Virus record (IMG/VR): IMGVR_UViG_3300023087_000027
Coordinates: 1-48,606 of that record
Length of the DNA stretch: 48,606 nucleotides
Strand: one strand, 5' to 3'
Source of the DNA: a virus
The notes below the pieces were generated by a model. That model did no database searches and was not told the DNA's origin. It saw nothing but the letters and a program-made list of their open reading frames with translations. The first letter of the stretch is position 1; each line of letters begins with the position of its first letter. Shown piece by piece: positions 45,201 through 48,606 of the stretch. The position numbers and the translations under genes were made by a program.

Positions 45201-48200
45201 CCATCAACCAAAGGGTCATACAGGGCTGGTGGGGATTTGACCGTTGAAACGAGGTCTGCGACCGTAGTGCCGACAACGGGGATATTCTCGGCCACATTGA
45301 CCCCGCCCACAGTCCAAGAAAGGATGATGGCTGGAAGGGTGATGCCTGTGAGGTCATACACGACCGCTGAATACGGATTGTAGTCGCCACCTGTCGCATC
45401 GTAGTTTTGGTTGTCGCCCATGTTCTTCCAAGCATGAGGTGTCGTGGAATCGCGGAAGAACGCTGTTCCATCACCGTATGAAATTGGGTCATACAGGTCT
45501 GCTGGGAACGACCAACCCGACCACCCAAGTTCTTGGAATGGATTCGCCCCAGCACCAAAGTCAGCAAATCCAATCGTAGTCGGAACGAATCGGGTATATT
45601 TGAGGAAGTCGTATCGGTTGCGATACCACTCATCCACAGGGCTCAACCTGCCCATCAAATCGGGCAAGGATGGGTGTGGTGCTGACATGGTTGCTGGCTG
45701 ACGGAATGGAAGGCCGTGATGAATGTTCAAGTCGGAATCAAGCCAAGCCAAAGAGCGAGGCAAGTTCGCATGACTCATGCGACATTCGGGGTATGAGCCA
45801 TAGGTCATTGGGATGGCTCGCTGACCCGACTCATCAAACCAATATGCGATTCTTGCACCACTCCACCATGTATCTTCGTGTGTCCATGTTTGGATGGCGA
45901 GTTCTTGCGTGGATTCATCGCCCACAGGAACGAGTTCCCACTTGAGAGCGAAGCCCACGCGACCGCGAGCGACCTGTCCGTTGTCATTGGCTGGTGCATC
46001 GGAGAAGGCGAGGATGAGCGACCTTGCTGATGTGTCAGCGATGAGTTTGTTCCATGTTGGGTATTGGCTGAAATTGTCGCCCGATGGTTGCACTCCTGTC
46101 CCAGCCGACAACGCCTGTGGGTCGCCACTCCCCTCCATCTCATCTCCGCTGGTTGGGTCAATGTGGAAACCCGAATCGGCAGACGCGCCCAGCGATGTGA
46201 TTGGAACGCATTGACCATCCGAATAAACATAGCCAACGGGACACGAACCGATGCTCAAATCGGGGTTCGCTGGATAGCCAATATCAGCAGACGGGAACTC
46301 GCTGACATCTTCAATGTAGTCCCTATGAACCATCGCCATCAGCATCCTTCCATCATCCATGATGCGAAGGCTGGAACAATGCACAGTCGGGTGAAGGATG
46401 ACTTCTGTTCCATCGCTCTCCGAGTGCTTCGGGTGTCGCATGGATGACTTTTCTTCCTTGCCGAGATACCGCATGAGTTCCAATTGGGGAATCACCCAAT
46501 CGTGAACTTCCCAAGCCGAATCAGCGAGAAGTCGTTCATCGGTGATGGTGAACCCTGTCTTATATTGAGCCGAATAAGTGGTCGTTCCACTCACCGCAGA
46601 AGCATTCGTTCCGAGTGCATCCCGAATCGGATTGTCGCTCGGTGATGTGTTTTTGGTGGATGGGTGATACGGGTCTTTCTTCGGAGAATAGCGGAACACC
46701 ATCAGTTCACAGCCTTGAGGCATGGCTGGGTCATGGCTTCCATTTGGAACGATTTGGCCGTTGCCCCACAGCCCAAAATACGGCTTGCCGTCTTTGGTCG
46801 TTTCAACAGCGAAGTCGGTTGCGTCAATGATGTCAGCACCCACGAAGAGTTCGCCACCATACACATCAGCATCCCACAGATGAGATACGCCCCCTCGCTG
46901 ATAAAATCCGCCCGATTGGATGGCTGAACACAGTTTGGGAACACGCACCCATTGGCGTGATGCGAGAGGTCGGAATGGAGTGATTTGATGCAATCCCCAG
47001 CCCATTGACACCTTCCCATCCACCGACATTTTTCGGTGGCGAGGCATGACTGAAAATGGACAGTCTGCTGAAATCGCATCATACCCTGCTGGAAGGTCGG
47101 CTGGGTCAAGGTAAATCTGTTCCAGCGTATCGGGATTGATACGCACGATTCCGTGATAAATGGTGCAAGGCAGGTTGCTCAAGTCCATGTTGGCGTGGAG
47201 TCGGTTTGGATTCGGGTCGTTCCGAGAGGTTGGGTCGCCAACCGAATCGTTGCTCACGCTGGTGTCGGATTTGACGACCAATTCACTTCGGTCTGCGACT
47301 GAAACCAGCACATGATAGTCCACGATTGGCTTGCGGAATGTGATGGGTTGAGCCGATGGATGAGTGGCTGTTTTCAATTCCCCGACTGACACTTGGACAT
47401 TGGTGTAGCCGATGACCTGTGGAATGATTTGCACTTTGGTCGGTATTGAGTCCGATAGCCAACCCGAACTCAAGGTCTGTGTCCCAGCCCAAGAATCGCC
47501 AGCCTTCGCTGTGTCGCCAAACAGTCGGTCGGTTGCTTGGTGTTGCTGTCGGAACACGCCCGAACCAGCGTTGATTTCACTCTCGCCAGCACCCAGCGGA
47601 AGCACCTGCGTTGCATCCGTGTTGTAGTGGGTATCTCGCCTCGTTGAGAAGACGGTGCGGTTTGCATCGCTGGTGGAGAACGACCCGCTTCCTGTTCGGT
47701 GTGCGGAGGTCGTGATTGCATCGGTCATGACATCAACGCTCGTTCCATCGCTTCCGTATCGGTATGGGGCGAATGGAGTCAGTCCATACCCGCCCTGTTT
47801 GTTTGGGTCGCCATTCCTTCGCACAGTCGTTCCCGAATGGACTTGAATGTTCAGTCCAGCATAGGTCATGTCATCGGTGAAACTGACCGCCCCTTGCGTC
47901 TGTGAGGGGTCGGAGTTCTTGGAGATGGAGAAGAAGGCTGTGGCCGTGATAACGCCCTCGTAGCCAATCAAACCGCACGAATCGGCAACGGTGTGGTTGC
48001 CCAAATCAACGCGCCCCAGCGTCATGTTGTCTTCATCGCTGGGCGAGGCAGTTCCATCGGAGAAGCGGTCGGCCACCAAAATGGATTGAATCGTTTCAAC
48101 AGATGTCAGCAGATTCACGGAATCTGCGTCTTCGGATATTGACACCGATACGGGCGAACCATCGGGGCTGGAGATTGAAGTTCCCGAAGCGAGAATCGGT

Positions 48201-48606
48201 TGGCGAACTCCGAGATTCAAGTTCCAATGGGATGAGAAGAGTTTGTCATCGTCTTGGACTGCGATGCCCATGCTGGAAGCCCCCGTTTGAGCGATGGGTG
48301 CTGAACCCAGCGTGGTGAGGAATGTGGCGTTGTGAGCATCGCCCCACGACACACCCATAGCGTTGCTGGGCAAGTCTGCCTTAGCGTAGTGTGTGATTGC
48401 CTCCACACGCCCTCCCTGTGTGAACGCTGGGACTTCGCAATTGAATGTCCCACTTCCCGCATAAGCACCCCAGCCCATGTCAATTGAACCCACCACATCG
48501 TCATCGGTCGTCTTGGTCTGTTGGAATGTGTGATTTGCTGGTCTTCCGCTTGCGTATCGCCTTCTTTCGTACGCGGTGAACCGACCCACCTCCGAGAGTG
48601 AAAGGC
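42242..48606 (-). CDS. Giant virion protein with Asp-box-like repeats, 5' truncated
   Basis: More than 2100 codons are open to the right edge without an upstream stop, so the N-terminus is missing; a GTG at 48589 lacks a proper start signal. The protein is rich in Gly, Ser, Thr, Asp and aromatic residues, with few lysines, as in extracellular beta-structured proteins. Several motifs of the form S/D-x-x-G-x-x-H-x-x occur (DSKGTIHAVLEYHL, DSKDRLHLTVARPT, TPEGTLHHFIIKRS, TNGKGEYHLVMRF), resembling BNR or Asp-box repeats of sialidase-like beta propellers. No signal peptide can be judged. It is probably a tail or host-recognition protein. Its size exceeds that of any other gene here several-fold. 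Confidence 0.8.
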   Translation of the reverse strand, partial: LSLSEVGRFTAYERRRYASGRPANHTFQQTKTTDDDVVGSIDMGWGAYAGSGTFNCEVPAFTQGGRVEAITHYAKADLPSNAMGVSWGDAHNATFLTTLGSAPIAQTGASSMGIAVQDDDKLFSSHWNLNLGVRQPILASGTSISSPDGSPVSVSISEDADSVNLLTSVETIQSILVADRFSDGTASPSDEDNMTLGRVDLGNHTVADSCGLIGYEGVITATAFFSISKNSDPSQTQGAVSFTDDMTYAGLNIQVHSGTTVRRNGDPNKQGGYGLTPFAPYRYGSDGTSVDVMTDAITTSAHRTGSGSFSTSDANRTVFSTRRDTHYNTDATQVLPLGAGESEINAGSGVFRQQHQATDRLFGDTAKAGDSWAGTQTLSSGWLSDSIPTKVQIIPQVIGYTNVQVSVGELKTATHPSAQPITFRKPIVDYHVLVSVADRSELVVKSDTSVSNDSVGDPTSRNDPNPNRLHANMDLSNLPCTIYHGIVRINPDTLEQIYLDPADLPAGYDAISADCPFSVMPRHRKMSVDGKVSMGWGLHQITPFRPLASRQWVRVPKLCSAIQSGGFYQRGGVSHLWDADVYGGELFVGADIIDATDFAVETTKDGKPYFGLWGNGQIVPNGSHDPAMPQGCELMVFRYSPKKDPYHPSTKNTSPSDNPIRDALGTNASAVSGTTTYSAQYKTGFTITDERLLADSAWEVHDWVIPQLELMRYLGKEEKSSMRHPKHSESDGTEVILHPTVHCSSLRIMDDGRMLMAMVHRDYIEDVSEFPSADIGYPANPDLSIGSCPVGYVYSDGQCVPITSLGASADSGFHIDPTSGDEMEGSGDPQALSAGTGVQPSGDNFSQYPTWNKLIADTSARSLILAFSDAPANDNGQVARGRVGFALKWELVPVGDESTQELAIQTWTHEDTWWSGARIAYWFDESGQRAIPMTYGSYPECRMSHANLPRSLAWLDSDLNIHHGLPFRQPATMSAPHPSLPDLMGRLSPVDEWYRNRYDFLKYTRFVPTTIGFADFGAGANPFQELGWSGWSFPADLYDPISYGDGTAFFRDSTTPHAWKNMGDNQNYDATGGDYNPYSAVVYDLTGITLPAIILSWTVGGVNVAENIPVVGTTVADLVSTVKSPPALYDPLVDGMYIPHGGALTSSGDLMIRKFEDTPSFLPAQVFNEGVLEFGDLVMDTGETFSPTIAWSNAGRSTMLGSFSSWSHHGSLHYGLSATHHPYRVDRVFKQVHAGLGYDVPLHLLIPPEVHVRARAGGNGQIDLEMETPFHRTDYQHLIGASLFESGFELGGASPSEASQNPLGQWYLRTNLWDSPMHTTSANVSGISLFNQRIKGAIVSGSIGLEAYWTDHPTDHFHAGAMPILPNNDYDLAMIETNRYAPVMLARASEMHDLDVLATSEQLLSSVDVHVSQTAKAYWDSGAIVSAQGVGQYDNNPAGGGTNDLAMTETWLGEVNEANGGGLTGFTMARGSTPFGMGKGQRVIRTPEGTLHHFIIKRSIVSGYANQPTWAHMKKPLHSDLFWSRRATTTAPDTQTGAGADECGAKFSSIATVYGGETIHRVCGASFCSDSKGTIHAVLEYHLNPEDEGSHRAHSLYYHKADRVQIASNPEPVYDWDWTVHTPVLINSSVDAFTPSGTIYDFRQPSLVCDSKDRLHLTVARPTVETQVSGWTSPASTNPVSVFYTMKEADEASFPTPSFESTYGDSNDTLWSCVSRPSTDTTDDEMNNPANSNHIVSVASHPKVCLRSDDVPVVFFLGWAGSSIHSGTRNKTAVYANIGEVGVGGRIQFNTGKCCHVLGLPPNSKNTMASKNISHYDSIIDENDRAITVGIKDDRDSVNGQTWASRHTLINKFNTRIPFAEQYTATDGLGDTRTLFKAPQYDGTTELRYVDTYLQEPTLTTNGKGEYHLVMRFTMTGQDEGRVGATFRDQDLAIESAVHPLQWAGTPLTGSGNTLYTGGYASVSGSMDWTGRYGGGRNPIYTNSTTNTHTHLMHIWFPSYEFDDDVSADDRVIRSINLRWLSVPSLRYDATLGFQPVGSAQTIAGQEDFPHLYPQIRYQRFWGYDASEIDLTWKTNEMSWYRTPHYASSLYLPNLGGAGMSPAGDIGTVGMGLQGFPNGE

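Noticed and set aside
1-48606. Circular or terminally redundant genome
   Set aside because: No shared sequence is visible at the two ends, and the reading frames of the end genes do not join.
1-48606. CRISPR arrays, tRNA genes, insertion sequences
   Set aside because: No spaced direct repeats of CRISPR type, no cloverleaf-like sequence and no transposase were seen. The fibre repeats are coding.

Overview
The window looks like part of the genome of a tailed double-stranded DNA virus of an archaeon. The replication proteins are archaeal in type: a family B DNA polymerase, small and large clamp-loader subunits, a PCNA-like clamp, a primase that appears to join PriS-like and PriL-like parts, an XPF/Hef-type ERCC4 nuclease and an XPD/DinG-type iron-sulfur helicase. 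They sit beside phage-type structural genes: a collagen-like fibre, a baseplate-hub-like protein and a giant virion protein. Most genes are leaderless, with a TATA-like box about 30 nt before the ATG, which is also archaeal. From known gene content the closest described group is probably the magroviruses of marine Group II archaea (Poseidoniales). That placement is inference, not a database result. No large terminase, portal or major capsid gene is visible and both end genes run off the sequence, so the window is a fragment.

Layout. Almost everything is on the minus strand and is read right to left. From the right: a giant, 5'-truncated structural protein (42.2-48.6 kb) and a small protein (41.7-42.2 kb). 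Next comes the single plus-strand gene, a baseplate-hub-like protein (39.75-41.7 kb), which starts in a divergent control region. The replication and recombination block follows (18.4-39.6 kb): XPD-like helicase, P-loop replication ATPase, OB-type ssDNA-binding candidate, RecA-like ATPase, RecB/Cas4-like nuclease, PCNA-primase-XPF operon, a GT4 glycosyltransferase, RFC small subunit, MazG-like protein and PolB, with many small genes between them. After this lies a MoxR/CobS-like AAA+ ATPase, an RFC-large-like ATPase, a CobT-like von Willebrand A (VWA) protein with an N-terminal HExxxH motif, a zinc protein and a winged-helix/ribbon-helix-helix regulator (11.4-17.8 kb). The left part (1-11.2 kb) holds a collagen-like fibre operon, an orphan DNA methyltransferase, small zinc and membrane proteins, a tandem pair of winged-helix-like genes and a long AT-rich intergenic region.

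Control. Three promoter types can be read by eye, and they sort with gene function. Class A (TTSATAASGGTGGG, box starting 30-31 nt before the ATG) drives replication and DNA-processing genes. Class B (two TTGATA-type boxes 16-18 nt apart, the proximal one usually followed by GGG) drives mostly small unknown genes, most likely a host-takeover set. Class C (a 38-nt block shared at 30 positions) occurs in front of the MoxR and VWA genes only. Several class A promoters carry a hairpin between box and ATG that could end transcription of the gene upstream. Genes within operons are coupled by ATGA, GTGA or TGATG overlaps or by Shine-Dalgarno sites. Functions come from motifs read by eye; no similarity search was run.
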